From assembly GCA_009779995.1 (NCBI GenBank), contig WRDW01000023.1, forward strand, positions 1 through 32,097: 32,097 nt of DNA. The letters are read 5' to 3'. Positions 1 through 9,404 of this stretch are shown here, one piece after another. The notes below the pieces were generated by a model that was given only the letters and a program-made list of their open reading frames with translations, was not told the DNA's origin and ran no database searches. This DNA is from Oscillospiraceae bacterium. GTDB taxonomy: Bacteria > Bacillota > Clostridia > Oscillospirales > Acutalibacteraceae. Position 1 is the first letter of the stretch. Each line of letters opens with the position of its first letter. A program made the translations under genes and the position numbers.

Positions 1-556
1 CATTGCCCCAACCCCAGGATAACACCGGGATGCCCTTGTCAATCGACGCTTTGACGGCATTCGTTACTGTGCGTAAATTCTCTTTGATATATGCCGGGGA
101 GAGATAGACACAATCGCGCCCAATGGCGGCGAAGGCTCTCTTGATCACCTGCGGCGCAAAAAAACAGGCGGTGAAGCCGCTGTCGGCGGGCTTTTCGTCG
201 AGGATATCATACATGGGCGTGAACATGTCGCCCGTGATGGCAGAAAAGAAATGCATCCCTTTGTTGCCGTTCTTCTGCGCAAACATCGTCAGCGCATCTT
301 CGTCAAAGCCCACAAGCTTTGCCACAGAGCACAGTGCTGAGGCAAGAAAATAGTTCTCCCAGTTTTGGATGCGGCGGTATTCCGTGATGCGATTGCCGGT
401 GCGCGGCGGTTCGCCGCCCGCGAAGGGGTCAGCAATGGCGTCGGAGGGCAGTATGCCGCCCGGATGCAGAGTTTGCGCCAGCTTCATGATTTCGGGTATT
501 TCCTTCGGGCTGTAGCTCTCCGGCTGCTTGCCGGTTTTTTTTGCGGGCTCACTCAT
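1..556 (-). CDS. Hypothetical protein, 5' part only (possible BtrH/C39-like family)
   Basis: An open frame runs from ATG at 556 off the left edge, giving 185 residues without a stop. The start is supported by AAGGAG eight bases upstream. There is no signal peptide; the N-terminus is Lys/Pro-rich (MSEPAKKTGKQPESYSPKE). Visible later are NWENYFLASALCSVAKLVGF at about 104-123, a DMFTPMYDIL stretch, and IDKGIPVLSWGWGN at the cut edge. This pattern (an NWE...CS..KL...G block, then a mid-domain DP/DM...P block, then an 'IDKGIPV' strand) resembles proteins carrying a papain-like BtrH N-terminal or C39-like fold. That family call is from memory and is weak. The reading frame itself is secure. Function is unknown; the missing C-terminal part would decide it. 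Confidence 0.6.
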   Translation of the reverse strand, partial: MSEPAKKTGKQPESYSPKEIPEIMKLAQTLHPGGILPSDAIADPFAGGEPPRTGNRITEYRRIQNWENYFLASALCSVAKLVGFDEDALTMFAQKNGNKGMHFFSAITGDMFTPMYDILDEKPADSGFTACFFAPQVIKRAFAAIGRDCVYLSPAYIKENLRTVTNAVKASIDKGIPVLSWGWGN

Positions 557-589
557 GGTGATTTCTCCTTCATTGCATGTGATAGCCCC

Positions 590-618
590 ATTATAACACA
601 GATTTTCACCCCTGTGTT
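590..618 (-). promoter_or_regulatory. -10 box with adjoining 7-10-7 dyad (possible operator)
   Basis: On the minus strand TATAAT lies at 595-590, 34 bases ahead of the ATG at 556. Immediately upstream is a perfect dyad AACACAG-N10-CTGTGTT at 595-618, sharing one base with the -10 box. No convincing -35 hexamer is present at 16-18 bp, so a regulator bound at the dyad could be needed for use of this promoter. The dyad and -10 are seen directly; the operator role is inference. Confidence 0.35.
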
Positions 619-691
619 GTCCGGGCGTTCCAAATTTTGTAGAGACGCACGGCAATGGAAAGCGCGTCGCTTCGCGAGCGCTCTGCACAAC

Positions 692-822
692 CACCCCGGC
701 CTGCGGGCCACCCCTCCACGGAGGGGAATGAGGGATTGTGCACAAACGATTGCTCGTGACGATAACCCGTTATCGCCTAATCCCATTCCCCTCCGTGGAG
801 GGGCGGCCCGCAGGCCGGGGTG
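692..822. repeat. Inverted-repeat element, family A (copy 1)
   Basis: Two arms of about 43 bp, at 692-734 and 780-822, are near-perfect inverted copies starting CACCCCGGCCTGCGGGCC at the outer ends. Each arm contains its own small palindrome (CCCCTCCACGGAGGGG). The 45-bp centre is unrelated. The right arm ends six bases from the stop codon of the 829-3681 gene. The same outer design recurs at 7392-7530. No transposase is encoded, so it resembles a small non-autonomous (MITE-like) element or a strong 3' hairpin. Confidence 0.75.
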
Positions 823-828
823 TTCGTC

Positions 829-3681
829 TTACACAAAGAACCCCTTCGCCTTCCCCACGATTTCGGCGCAGCGGCGCGCGGCTTCCTCCATGGAGGCCCC
901 CGGCCCGAAGGCCCTGTCCGTGCAGGCGTAGAGCTTGATCTTCGGCTCGGTGCCCGAGGGGCGCACCACCAGCCAGCTGCCGTCCGCCAGATAGAGCTTA
1001 AGCACATTCGAAGGCGGCAGGCCTTTGATGCCCGCTGAAAAGTCTTCGATTGCAACAACAGTTTCGCCCTCCAGGAGCGAGGCGTAATTTTTGCGCAGGC
1101 GCATCATCCAGTTCGAGATTTGCGCCGCGCCGGCCGCGCCCTTGGCCTCCACGTTGAGCACGTCCTCGCAAACAGGGCCGTATTTCGCGTACAGCGCCTG
1201 CAGCGCCCCGTGGAGGCCCAAACCCTGTAATTTGTAATACAGCGCCATCTCGGCCACCAAAGCGCTGGAAATCACGGCATCCTTGTCGCGGCAGGCATCC
1301 CCCGCCAGGTAGCCGTAGCTCTCCTCGAAGCCGAAAATACAGTTGTGCTCACCGCTGGCCTGCCATTGGTCCATCTTTTCGCCTATATACTTGAAGCCCG
1401 TGAGCACCAGCTCCGCGTGGACTTGGTTGTCCGGGTGTTCGCACACGCGCTGGGCCAGGGTGCCGGTGACGATGGTCGTAATAATCGCCGGATTGGGCGG
1501 CATACGTCCGGCTTCTCTATAGCTTTGGATGACATAGCCGCACAGCAGCGCGCCTATCTGCGAGCCGGTGAAGGGGACGTACTGCCCGTTCTCGTCCAAA
1601 GCCAGCACGCCGATCCTGTCGGCGTCGGGGTCGGTGGCGAAGATGACGTCCGGCCGCAGGTCCTTCGCGATTTCCAGGGCCGGGCCGAAGACTTCAGGCT
1701 CCTCGGGGTTGGGCTTTTTCACCGTGGGGAAGCTGTGCGCCGCGTCCTGGTATTTCTGGCTCTCGGCGATGTGCAAATTGGAATAGCCCAGCCGGGCGAG
1801 CATGTCGGTCACGGGCGTCAGCCCCGCCCCGTGCAGGGGTGAATAAAGCAATTTCAGCTCGCCGCCACGCGCCACAGACATCTCCCTGCGCAGCAGGAAG
1901 GGCTCTATGGCCCGATAGTAAATCTCGTCGAAGGCCTCATCCAGCAGAACAATCTCGCCAGCTCCCTGCCCGCCGGGGGCCCCGCCGCCTGCCTGCGTAT
2001 CGAACAGGTCAAGGGCGTTGATCTCGGCCAGGACTTCACCGGCGGCCTCGTCGGTGAGCTGGCCGCCCGTGGGGCCGTAGGCCTTGTAGCCGTTGTATTC
2101 CCTGGGGTTGTGGCTGGCTGTGATTACAATCCCGGTGTGGGCTTTTAAATGTCTTACCGCAAAGCTGAGCATGGGCGTGGGCCGGGCCTCGGCGAAGAGA
2201 TACGCCCGGAAGCCGCAGGCGCTTAAAATCCCGGCGCTATGCTGCGCAAATTCCCGCGAGCACAGCCTCGTATCGCAGGCGATACACGCCTTTAGCTGCT
2301 CGCCGGGGTGCTTTTTCACGAAATAATTCGCCAGGCCCCGCGTGGCGCGGCCCACCACGTAGTGGTTCATGCGGTTGCTGCCCGCGCCTATCACCGCACG
2401 CAGGCCGCCCGTGCCGAAGGCCAAATCGCGGTAGAAGGCGTCGGTGCGCAGCGGCTCGTCAGCCGCAAGGGCTTCCAGCGCGGCCCGCCAGGGGTCGCCG
2501 CCGGGGATATGCGCCAGCCAGCGCGTGTACTCGATCAACGCCTCGTTTTTGGCGATGAGCTGTTTGCGCCGCGCCGCGCAGTCCGCGCTGCGGCCGGGGT
2601 CGGCGGGCGTGTTGAAAGCGTAGTCCAGCAAAGCGTCGAGGGTCGTTGTGGCGACGTGCAATCTTGTGTCGCTGGAGGCGTAGTAGATGGCTAACTCGTT
2701 GCCTTTCACGGCAACACCGTTGCAGAAGGCCACATTCGAGACGTCGCCCACGCGCTCCAGGCCCAGGGGGGCCAGCAAATAGCCCGATGGCGCGGCGATC
2801 ACCCGCCAGGGCTCGCTGAGATCAGTGACGAAGAGATTGAGCACATAGCGCAGGCCGGCCGCCGTGTTTCGTACCCCGTGGGCGATGTGCAGCCAGCCCT
2901 TCTCTGTCCGGATGGGCGGGGCCCCCGCGCCGTTTTTCGCCTCGGTGATCTGGTGATACATGCGTGGGCTCACCAGCGTCTCTTCATTGATCTCGGCGTT
3001 TTCGATGTCAGGGCATGTCGCGAAGCAGATGCCGCCGCCGCTGCCCGCCTCGATGAAGCCGTCCTGCGGGCGGGTCAAAAAGGCGTATTGGCCGTTCACA
3101 AGCGCCGGGAAGAGCGTCACATTCCTCTGCTGGGACTTCGCTTTCAGGTTGGGCAGGCGCTCCCAATGGAGCAAATCCTTTGTGCGCGCGATGCCGCAGG
3201 CCGCCACCGCCGCCGAGGGGTCCGGGCCGCGCGGGTCCTTGCTCTCGGAGCAGAACAGGCCATAGATCCAGCCGTCCCCGTGCGGCGTCAGGCGCATGTC
3301 GTAGACATTGACCTCCTCGGGCTGGGTGTCCGGCAGCTCGATAATAGAGTGAAACTGAAAGCCCTCGGTGGGCCTGCCGCTGCTTGCCAGGGCGAAGAAG
3401 GATTTGCGGTCATTGCCCTCCACCCTGGGAACCAGCCAATACTTCCCCCGGAAATAGAGCGCCCCGCTGTTGAACACGGCGTTGACCCCCAGGCGTTCCA
3501 GGCACAGGGGGTTGGCGCCGGCGTCCAGGTCGAAGCGCCAGCTTGGCGGCACATGCGCCCGTGTGAGCACGGGGTTGGCCCAGCGCTGATATATGCCGTT
3601 GTAGGGCCCCACGGGCCTATTGAGCCGGGCGGTGAGCGACTTGTGTTCATCGAGCAGAATTTTCGCTTGTTCTGACAGCAT
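829..3681 (-). CDS. Fusion protein: GH130 mannoside phosphorylase + alpha-phosphohexomutase
   Basis: This 950-residue protein joins two enzymes in one unbroken frame. Residues 1 to about 382 are a GH130 phosphorylase of the mannosyl-glucose phosphorylase type: NPVLTR near 36-41, then [12 protein letters not shown] with the likely catalytic Asp128. Residues from about 383 to 950 are a complete PgcA-type phosphoglucomutase/phosphomannomutase: FGTGGLR at 422-428, phosphoserine loop TASHNP 521-526 (Ser523), metal loop DPDADR 684-689, sugar loop GFEES 784-788, phosphate loop RPSGTEPK 907-914. By family knowledge the first domain makes mannose-1-phosphate plus glucose from mannosyl-glucose and phosphate, and the second converts it to mannose-6-phosphate. 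The join has no linker: each half has about its normal free-standing length. Start ATG 3681 has AAGGAGG seven bases upstream and a strong promoter. Cytoplasmic; no signal peptide. Exact disaccharide is inferred. Confidence 0.92.
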   Translation of the reverse strand: MLSEQAKILLDEHKSLTARLNRPVGPYNGIYQRWANPVLTRAHVPPSWRFDLDAGANPLCLERLGVNAVFNSGALYFRGKYWLVPRVEGNDRKSFFALASSGRPTEGFQFHSIIELPDTQPEEVNVYDMRLTPHGDGWIYGLFCSESKDPRGPDPSAAVAACGIARTKDLLHWERLPNLKAKSQQRNVTLFPALVNGQYAFLTRPQDGFIEAGSGGGICFATCPDIENAEINEETLVSPRMYHQITEAKNGAGAPPIRTEKGWLHIAHGVRNTAAGLRYVLNLFVTDLSEPWRVIAAPSGYLLAPLGLERVGDVSNVAFCNGVAVKGNELAIYYASSDTRLHVATTTLDALLDYAFNTPADPGRSADCAARRKQLIAKNEALIEYTRWLAHIPGGDPWRAALEALAADEPLRTDAFYRDLAFGTGGLRAVIGAGSNRMNHYVVGRATRGLANYFVKKHPGEQLKACIACDTRLCSREFAQHSAGILSACGFRAYLFAEARPTPMLSFAVRHLKAHTGIVITASHNPREYNGYKAYGPTGGQLTDEAAGEVLAEINALDLFDTQAGGGAPGGQGAGEIVLLDEAFDEIYYRAIEPFLLRREMSVARGGELKLLYSPLHGAGLTPVTDMLARLGYSNLHIAESQKYQDAAHSFPTVKKPNPEEPEVFGPALEIAKDLRPDVIFATDPDADRIGVLALDENGQYVPFTGSQIGALLCGYVIQSYREAGRMPPNPAIITTIVTGTLAQRVCEHPDNQVHAELVLTGFKYIGEKMDQWQASGEHNCIFGFEESYGYLAGDACRDKDAVISSALVAEMALYYKLQGLGLHGALQALYAKYGPVCEDVLNVEAKGAAGAAQISNWMMRLRKNYASLLEGETVVAIEDFSAGIKGLPPSNVLKLYLADGSWLVVRPSGTEPKIKLYACTDRAFGPGASMEEAARRCAEIVGKAKGFFV

Positions 3682-3709
3682 AATGGCCTCCTTGGATATT
3701 TATGCTTTT

Positions 3710-3738
3710 ATTCTATCCCGAAATGGCGGGGATGTCAA
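3710..3738 (-). promoter_or_regulatory. Sigma-A promoter of the GH130-mutase gene
   Basis: On the minus strand TTGACA (3738-3733), a 17-bp spacer, then TAGAAT (3715-3710). The predicted 5' UTR is only about 20 bases, just enough for the AAGGAGG site. A GC-rich hairpin at 3737-3763 abuts the -35 box. Confidence 0.8.
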
Positions 3739-3767
3739 GAGCCGCACGTTTTGTGCGGCTCTTTTGT
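3737..3767 (+). terminator. Terminator-like hairpin reading rightward
   Basis: A perfect 11-bp stem, AAGAGCCGCAC paired with GTGCGGCTCTT, has loop GTTTT and is followed on the plus strand by TTGTGTT. No plus-strand gene precedes it, so it may block antisense transcription into the intergenic gap. It is a close copy of the hairpin at 3920-3942. Confidence 0.45.
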
Positions 3768-3774
3768 GTTGAAT

Positions 3775-3852
3775 ATGAAAATCATGGAATTTCTCTTCCG
3801 CCCGCATAATCGCGCCCCGCGCGCCCACAATACTACCGATGCTTTGAGGTAG
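3775..3852 (+). CDS. Possible 25-residue small ORF between two similar hairpins
   Basis: ATG 3775 to TAG 3852 encodes a short basic peptide (MKIMEFLFRPHNRAPRAHN... ending TTDALR). It lies between two look-alike terminator hairpins (3737-3767 and 3920-3947). No Shine-Dalgarno site or clear promoter precedes it, so translation is doubtful. The rest of the 312-bp gap (3682-3993) holds only the promoter and hairpins listed separately. It could equally be part of a small RNA ending at 3947. Confidence 0.18.
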   Translation: MKIMEFLFRPHNRAPRAHNTTDALR

Positions 3853-3919
3853 AGAATGTGCCGCTACGCTAAAACAAGAGATGCGGGAAATAGTACACCC
3901 GCCAGAGCATTCATTAAGA

Positions 3920-3947
3920 AGAGCCGCATTGAATGTGGCTCTTTTTT
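3920..3947 (+). terminator. Rho-independent terminator, plus strand
   Basis: Stem AGAGCCGCAT (3920-3929), loop TGA, ATGTGGCTCT (3933-3942), then five T. It points rightward although the flanking genes are on the minus strand, so an unannotated plus-strand transcript may end here. Confidence 0.6.
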
Positions 3948-3993
3948 CATGCCCTCCCGCGATCTTCCCGCGTAGCGGGTTTTGGAACCCCCC

Positions 3994-4413
3994 TTATTTG
4001 ATGCGTTTTCTCAAAAACACGCTGAACCAAAGCCAAAGTAAACTCAGGATTGTGACCGCAACCATACACCATGCCATGTTGTGCACTAAAAAACGAACGC
4101 CATAAAACGGGGTGGAGAAAAAAGTAAGAATGAGGACGGAATTCCCGGGCCGCAGAACTATTTTAGCGAAATTGATGACCGTAATCGCACAGGAGGACAA
4201 AAAGGTGACGCCCGAGATCACGCATGAAAATGTCAGCCGCTTCCGCTCGTTCTTGTTCAGCGCCAGGTACAGCGCCCAAAAGGCGATATAACCAGCGGTC
4301 GTCAGCACATGATAAAGTGTGGCGGGGTTGCCCATGGAAACGTCAAAAAGGTTGAGCGCATATGCCGTGGCAACGGCAAGTGCGGTTGCTGCGATCCAGA
4401 TGATTCTCTTCAT
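3994..4413 (-). CDS. Small four-helix membrane protein, unknown function
   Basis: 139 residues starting at ATG 4413 with AAGGAG upstream. Four hydrophobic segments are apparent (about 3-21, 35-52, 62-82 and 110-132), with a charged NKNERKRL loop between helices 2 and 3 and a basic C-terminus (LRKRIK), consistent with an integral membrane protein. I do not recognise the family. It starts 13 bases after the rpoD stop and so is probably the last gene of the dgt-dnaG-rpoD transcript. Nothing ties it functionally to sigma factor or primase. Confidence 0.75.
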   Translation of the reverse strand: MKRIIWIAATALAVATAYALNLFDVSMGNPATLYHVLTTAGYIAFWALYLALNKNERKRLTFSCVISGVTFLSSCAITVINFAKIVLRPGNSVLILTFFSTPFYGVRFLVHNMAWCMVAVTILSLLWLWFSVFLRKRIK

Positions 4414-4426
4414 CTCTGTTTCTCCT

Positions 4427-5512
<1,086 letters not shown>

Positions 5513-5588
5513 GTCATCCTCCGTTGTTGTTGTTGTGTATTTGTTTGGCGAAAGCGGGGTGGTCGTGCGGAGGCGACACGCATTGCGC

Positions 5589-7370
5589 CTACCCCTTCTT
5601 CAGCCTGGCAAACATCTCCAGATAGCCCGCCTCGTCCAGCTCGCCCACATTGACCCTCTCCAGGCCGGCCTTCTCCGCCAACAGCTTTTGCGCGCAGCCC
5701 TCGCATTCCTGCCAGGGGTTGGAGATGCTCTCGCATGATAGCTTCATGCGCATCGCCTCGTTTTGCTCAAGCTCGGACAATATCCCAGTCAACAATTCGT
5801 GTTCTATGCCCTGGGCGTTCTCAAGCCGCGAAAAGAGCTTTTCGGCCAGCTCCCGGTTGAAGGGGGTGACGAAATCCCCCGGGGATAGTGTTTCCCGCAG
5901 CTTCAAATAAAAATCGGGGTGGCGCAGCAGCAGGCCAAGCAGGCGCTCCTCCGCCTTGGCGGCGGCAGGGTGCAGGCCGCGCTGGGGGTCGGTTTTCAGG
6001 CTTTGCCTGTCCTGCATTTTCATGAGCTCGCGCTGGCGGTCGCGCGCCTGCTTGCGGTCGTCTTTTTTGCGGGCCTGTTCCGCCTGGGCGAGAATCGCCT
6101 CTTTGCTGACCCCCAGCTCCTCGGAGAGCCGCGAGGCGTAGATGTCGCGCTCGATCCGCGTGCAGCGGGCGAGAACCCGCACCGCCTCCCGCAGATAATC
6201 GGCTTTCCCCGCCGGGATAGATAAGTCCAAATCTCCGCGAACGCGAAGCAACTGAAACTCGATCTCGTTGGCCGCGCCCTCCAGCAGCTGCCGGTATTTT
6301 TCGGCGCCGTAGCTGTGCAGGATCTCGTCCGGGTCCTTGCCGCCGGTGAGCTTGAGCACCCGGAGCTTCAAATTTGTCTGGCCGAGCACCTCCAGGGCCC
6401 GCTGGGCGGCGCGCTGCCCGGCCTCGTCGGCGTCGTAGCTGAGCACCACCTCCTCGGCGTAGCGGGCCAGCAGCTGGGCCTGCTCCCGGGTGAGCGCCGT
6501 GCCTAAACACGCAACGGCCTGCGTGAAGCCGAACTTGTGCAGGGCGATGACGTCCATGTAGCCCTCGACTAAAATCAACCGGCCGTTCGCGGTGTTCTTG
6601 GCGAAGTTGAGGGCGTAGACGTCGCGGCCCTTCTTGTAGGCCAGGGTATCGGAGGTGTTGATGTACTTTGCTTCCTTGAAACCGTCATCCCGCGCTGCCG
6701 CCTCGCCCAGTATCCTGCCGCCGAAGGCGACGACGTTGCCCCGCAAATCGAGAATCGGGATCATCACCCGGCCCCGGAAGCGGTCGTAGTAGCTTGTCCT
6801 GCCGCCTTTGTCGCTGCGCGAGACCAGGTTGGCCTCCGCCAGCTCCTCGGGTGCGTAGCCCTGTGCGCGCATGTGGTCCAGCAGGCCGCTCCAGCCCTCG
6901 GGGGCGTAGCCCAGGCCGAAGTGCTTCACCAGCTGCGGGCTGAGCCTGCGCGCGCCCAGCCAGTAGTCCAGCCCCGGCGAGCCCGGCTCCTTCAGCTGGG
7001 AATAAAAATACTTCGCGGCCTCCCGGTTTGCCGATAATATGCGCAGGCGCTTTTTCGCCAGGCCGTCGTCGTAGTTGTCCTCGGGCAGCTGCATACCCAC
7101 GCGCTGGCTGAGGGCCTTCACGGCCTCTATGTAGTCCAGGCGCTCCATGCGCATGAGGAACGAAACGGCGTCGCCCCCCGCGCCGCAGCCGAAGCAATAG
7201 AAATGACTGGTATCTGTATACACGGCGAAGGAGGGGCTTTTCTCGCTGTGGAAGGGGCAAAGCCCCATGAGCAGCCGCCCGCTGCGCCGCAGGTTGACAT
7301 AGGGCGAAATCAGCTGCTCGATGTCCGCGCGCAGGCGGAGTTCTTGGAGATAGGCGTCTGGGATGGCGAT
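5589..7370 (-). CDS. dnaG: DNA primase, apparent AUC start codon
   Basis: DnaG lays RNA primers on lagging-strand template for the replicative helicase and polymerase. The 593-residue reading has the zinc-binding CPFH...CFGC (Cys38, His41, Cys59, Cys62), the RNA-polymerase core, and TOPRIM residues EGYMDV (269-274) and DAD (313-315), then a helicase-binding C-terminal region. The first in-frame ATG is residue 35, inside the zinc domain, and would remove the conserved N-terminus ([20 protein letters not shown]). Homologues begin M-A-I-P-D/E; here that Met is ATC at 7370-7368, just after an in-frame TAA and six bases after AAAGGAGGG. No ATG, GTG or TTG lies between. So AUC is the probable start, or there is a one-base sequence error. 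A repeat element separates it from dgt. Confidence 0.93.
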   Translation of the reverse strand: MAIPDAYLQELRLRADIEQLISPYVNLRRSGRLLMGLCPFHSEKSPSFAVYTDTSHFYCFGCGAGGDAVSFLMRMERLDYIEAVKALSQRVGMQLPEDNYDDGLAKKRLRILSANREAAKYFYSQLKEPGSPGLDYWLGARRLSPQLVKHFGLGYAPEGWSGLLDHMRAQGYAPEELAEANLVSRSDKGGRTSYYDRFRGRVMIPILDLRGNVVAFGGRILGEAAARDDGFKEAKYINTSDTLAYKKGRDVYALNFAKNTANGRLILVEGYMDVIALHKFGFTQAVACLGTALTREQAQLLARYAEEVVLSYDADEAGQRAAQRALEVLGQTNLKLRVLKLTGGKDPDEILHSYGAEKYRQLLEGAANEIEFQLLRVRGDLDLSIPAGKADYLREAVRVLARCTRIERDIYASRLSEELGVSKEAILAQAEQARKKDDRKQARDRQRELMKMQDRQSLKTDPQRGLHPAAAKAEERLLGLLLRHPDFYLKLRETLSPGDFVTPFNRELAEKLFSRLENAQGIEHELLTGILSELEQNEAMRMKLSCESISNPWQECEGCAQKLLAEKAGLERVNVGELDEAGYLEMFARLKKG

Positions 7371-7391
7371 TTATATCCCTCCTTTCCGCGA

Positions 7392-7530
7392 GGACACCCC
7401 CCGGCCCTTCGGGCCACCCTCCTCGCAGGCGAGGGGGGCTTTTTTGTGGTTCATCCGTAGTTTGTGAAAAGAGCACAGATAGCACCCCTCGCTTGCGAGG
7501 GGGGAGGCCCGTCAGGGCCGGGGGGTGTCC
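7392..7530. repeat. Inverted-repeat element, family A (copy 2)
   Basis: Arms at 7392-7439 and 7482-7530 are imperfect inverted copies beginning GGACACCCCCCGGCCC. Each has an inner palindrome around CCTCGCAGGCGAGG. The layout matches the element at 692-822 (CACCCC-GGCC, CGGGCC, CCCCTC palindrome). It sits inside the dgt-dnaG operon and ends 22 bases before the dnaG start codon on the transcribed strand, so it would be transcribed as a long hairpin just ahead of the dnaG ribosome-binding site. Confidence 0.75.
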
Positions 7531-7550
7531 AAGCGAGAGGGGTGACACCC

Positions 7551-8552
7551 CTACAGTATCCCCCACCCCTTGGGCACAAAGCACCCCTCGAACGTGTGCA
7601 CCGCAAACCTGTCCGTCATGCCGGCGATGTAGTCGACCGAAGCGCGCTCGGGGCCTTCCTCCTGGCAGATTTGTTGGTATTCCCCCGGCAGCAGGTCTGC
7701 ATGAGTGACGAAATAGTGGTACAGCCAGGTGATCATATCGATGGCCTTGCCCTCCTCGCTCTTGCACAGGGGGTTTGTGTAAACCTGCGCGAACATGAAG
7801 CCGTGCAAGGCGTCGAAGGCGGCGGCGATTTCGGGCGTGAGGGTGATCGGTGTGCAGGTTTCCGGGGAGGAGGCCTCGACGCAGGCGCGCACCAGCGTGT
7901 TGACACGGGCGCTCTTATTTCTGCCCAGGGCGTCTTGAATGGGCGGCGGGATGTCGTCCCCAACCAGCACGCCCGCGCGCACCGCGTCGTCGATGTCGTG
8001 GTTGATGTAGGCGATGCGATCCGCCAAACGCACAATCTGCCCCTCAAGGGTATCGGCCAGGGGGCCGTTGGTGTGGCGCTCAATGCCGTTGCGCACGGCC
8101 TGCGTGAGGTTCAGGCCGCTGCCGTTTTTTTCCAGCTTGTCCGCCACGCGCAGGCTCTGCTCGTAGTGCCGGAACGGGAAGACGCCGTCCAGGGCGCGCT
8201 CCCCCGCGTGGCCGAAGGGCGTGTGCCCGAGGTCGTGCCCCAGGGCCACGGCCTCTGTGAGGTCTTCGTTCAGGCGCAGGGCCCTTGCGATCGTGCGCGC
8301 GATCTGCGCGACCTCGAGGGTGTGCGTCAGGCGCGTCCTGTAGTGATCGCCCTCGGGCGACAGAAAGACCTGTGTCTTGTGCTTGAGGCGGCGGAAGGCG
8401 CCGCTGTGCAGTATCCTGTCCCTGTCGCGCTGGAAGGGGGTGCGCAGCTCGCAGGGGGGCTCGGGGCGCGCGCGCCGCGCCTCATCGGCAAAGGCGGCCC
8501 GGCGCGAGAGGGTCTCACGCTCCAACGCGCACAGCATTTCGCTGATGGTCAC
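7551..8552 (-). CDS. dgt: dGTPase-like HD-domain triphosphohydrolase
   Basis: 333 residues of the deoxyguanosinetriphosphate triphosphohydrolase-like family, which cleaves dNTPs to the nucleoside and triphosphate. The HD-type metal site is visible: the RTRLTHTLEVAQIAR helix, GHDLGHTPFGHAGE with the His-Asp pair, and a later ADRIAYINHDIDD block. The N-terminal DRDRILHSGAFRRLKHKTQV signature is typical of the short Firmicute form. Start is GTG 8552, preceded by GGGAGGA; no ATG has a better site. It is the first gene of the dgt-dnaG-rpoD series, a conserved order in Firmicutes, and diverges from zapA. Substrate preference cannot be read from sequence. Confidence 0.95.
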   Translation of the reverse strand: MTISEMLCALERETLSRRAAFADEARRARPEPPCELRTPFQRDRDRILHSGAFRRLKHKTQVFLSPEGDHYRTRLTHTLEVAQIARTIARALRLNEDLTEAVALGHDLGHTPFGHAGERALDGVFPFRHYEQSLRVADKLEKNGSGLNLTQAVRNGIERHTNGPLADTLEGQIVRLADRIAYINHDIDDAVRAGVLVGDDIPPPIQDALGRNKSARVNTLVRACVEASSPETCTPITLTPEIAAAFDALHGFMFAQVYTNPLCKSEEGKAIDMITWLYHYFVTHADLLPGEYQQICQEEGPERASVDYIAGMTDRFAVHTFEGCFVPKGWGIL

Positions 8553-8670
8553 GGCCTGTCCTCCCCTTCCGCGGGCGGCTTCGCCGCCGCTACACCCATG
8601 TTATACGCGCGCAAACCCGGAATTCCTGCAAGAAAATCATGAAATTTTTGCTTTTTTCATTTTTACCCCT

Positions 8671-8698
8671 TTTATTTCTTCGGCGTATCCTGTATAAT
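8671..8698 (+). promoter_or_regulatory. Promoter of zapA
   Basis: A perfect TATAAT at 8693-8698 lies 37 bases before the GTG start. The best -35 (TTTATT at 8671-8676, 16-bp spacer) is poor but sits in a T-rich tract that may act as an UP-like element. Confidence 0.55.
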
Positions 8699-8735
8699 AG
8701 AACTTGGATCAGTATAGGTTGCGGAGGAGAGCGGC

Positions 8736-9092
8736 GTGGAAAACAACGAAAAGCGCAGGGTGGCCCTGACCATCTGCGGGGTGGACTATATCCTGTTGTG
8801 CACGAAGGACGAGGAATACATGCGCTCGCTGGGCGCGCAGCTGCACGGCGATATCACACGTATGCTGCGGGAGAACGGGCGCACTTCCGCCACGCAGGCG
8901 GCGGTTCTGTGCGCCCTGCAGGCCATGGACGAGGCCCGCGAGGCCCGCACCACCGCCGAAAATTTGCGTGCCCGCATCCAGGACTACCTGGAGGACGCCG
9001 CGCAGATGAAAAAGGAGGCCGAGCTCTCGCGCCACGAGGCGGAGCAGCTGCAGCGGGAGAACGCGGAGCTGAAACGGGGGAAGAGTTCATGA
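8736..9092 (+). CDS. zapA: Cell division protein ZapA
   Basis: 118 residues. ZapA binds and bundles FtsZ at the division ring. The N-terminal globular part (RRVALTICGVDYILLCTKDEEYMRSLGAQL) is the family signature. From about residue 60 the protein is a long charged helix (AMDEAREARTTAENLRARIQ...), the expected coiled-coil dimerisation region. Start is GTG 8736 with GGAGGA seven bases upstream; there is no in-frame ATG until inside the domain. It is monocistronic here: the following DNA holds only an inactivated minus-strand gene. Confidence 0.93.
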   Translation: MENNEKRRVALTICGVDYILLCTKDEEYMRSLGAQLHGDITRMLRENGRTSATQAAVLCALQAMDEAREARTTAENLRARIQDYLEDAAQMKKEAELSRHEAEQLQRENAELKRGKSS

Positions 9093-9124
9093 GAAGAATT
9101 CTTCTCCTGGGGCTGGCGGCGGCT

Positions 9125-9355
9125 GTCGCTGTAGCCGTAGCGAAACAGCGCCGAGTGCACACACACCGCCGCCTCGGGGAACAGCGCGGCAAGAATCTGT
9201 TCGTCCAGCACAACGCCGCTGTCTGGCTCCGCAAGGCAGTAGCATCCCCGACGCACCCGGTGCGGCATCCCCGCCTTGCAGAGATCGGCCCCGTGTCCCT
9301 CGCAAGCCCGGCGAACTTTCCGCCAACTCCTTCGCAACCAGTGTCGGCTGGACAA
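9125..9355 (-). pseudogene. Remnant of an AbiEi-type (type IV) antitoxin
   Basis: A minus-strand frame reads KAGMPHRVRRGCYCLAEPDS, then DEQILAALFPEAAVCVHSAL, then FRYGYSD. This is the conserved core of AbiEi antitoxins (RVRRGYYRLA...AALFP..VIC..SAL.YYGYSD). Homology stops abruptly after YGYSD near 9125, just beyond the zapA stop. The N-terminal winged-helix part is shortened: the helix expected between ADLCKAG and the RVRRG strand is missing. No start with a ribosome-binding site and no AbiEii toxin partner are nearby. It is therefore a degraded fragment filling most of the 312-bp gap between zapA and the next gene. The remaining 9356-9404 has only short TGCCCCTA-type repeats. Confidence 0.6.
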
Positions 9356-9404
9356 TTAATGTTTCAATTCAACGGGTGTGCCCCTATGGGCCCCTATCTC
9401 GCCC

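Noticed and set aside
2878-3675. Long plus-strand open frame (265 codons) opposite the GH130 domain
   Set aside because: High-GC shadow frame; no ribosome-binding site and low-complexity product, while the minus strand encodes recognisable GH130 motifs.
3881-4105. 74-codon plus-strand frame
   Set aside because: Mostly antisense to the membrane protein gene at 3994-4413 and interrupted in concept by the terminator at 3920-3947.
7371-7550. CRISPR array in the palindromic GC-rich repeats
   Set aside because: Only one inverted pair, no regularly spaced direct repeats or spacers.
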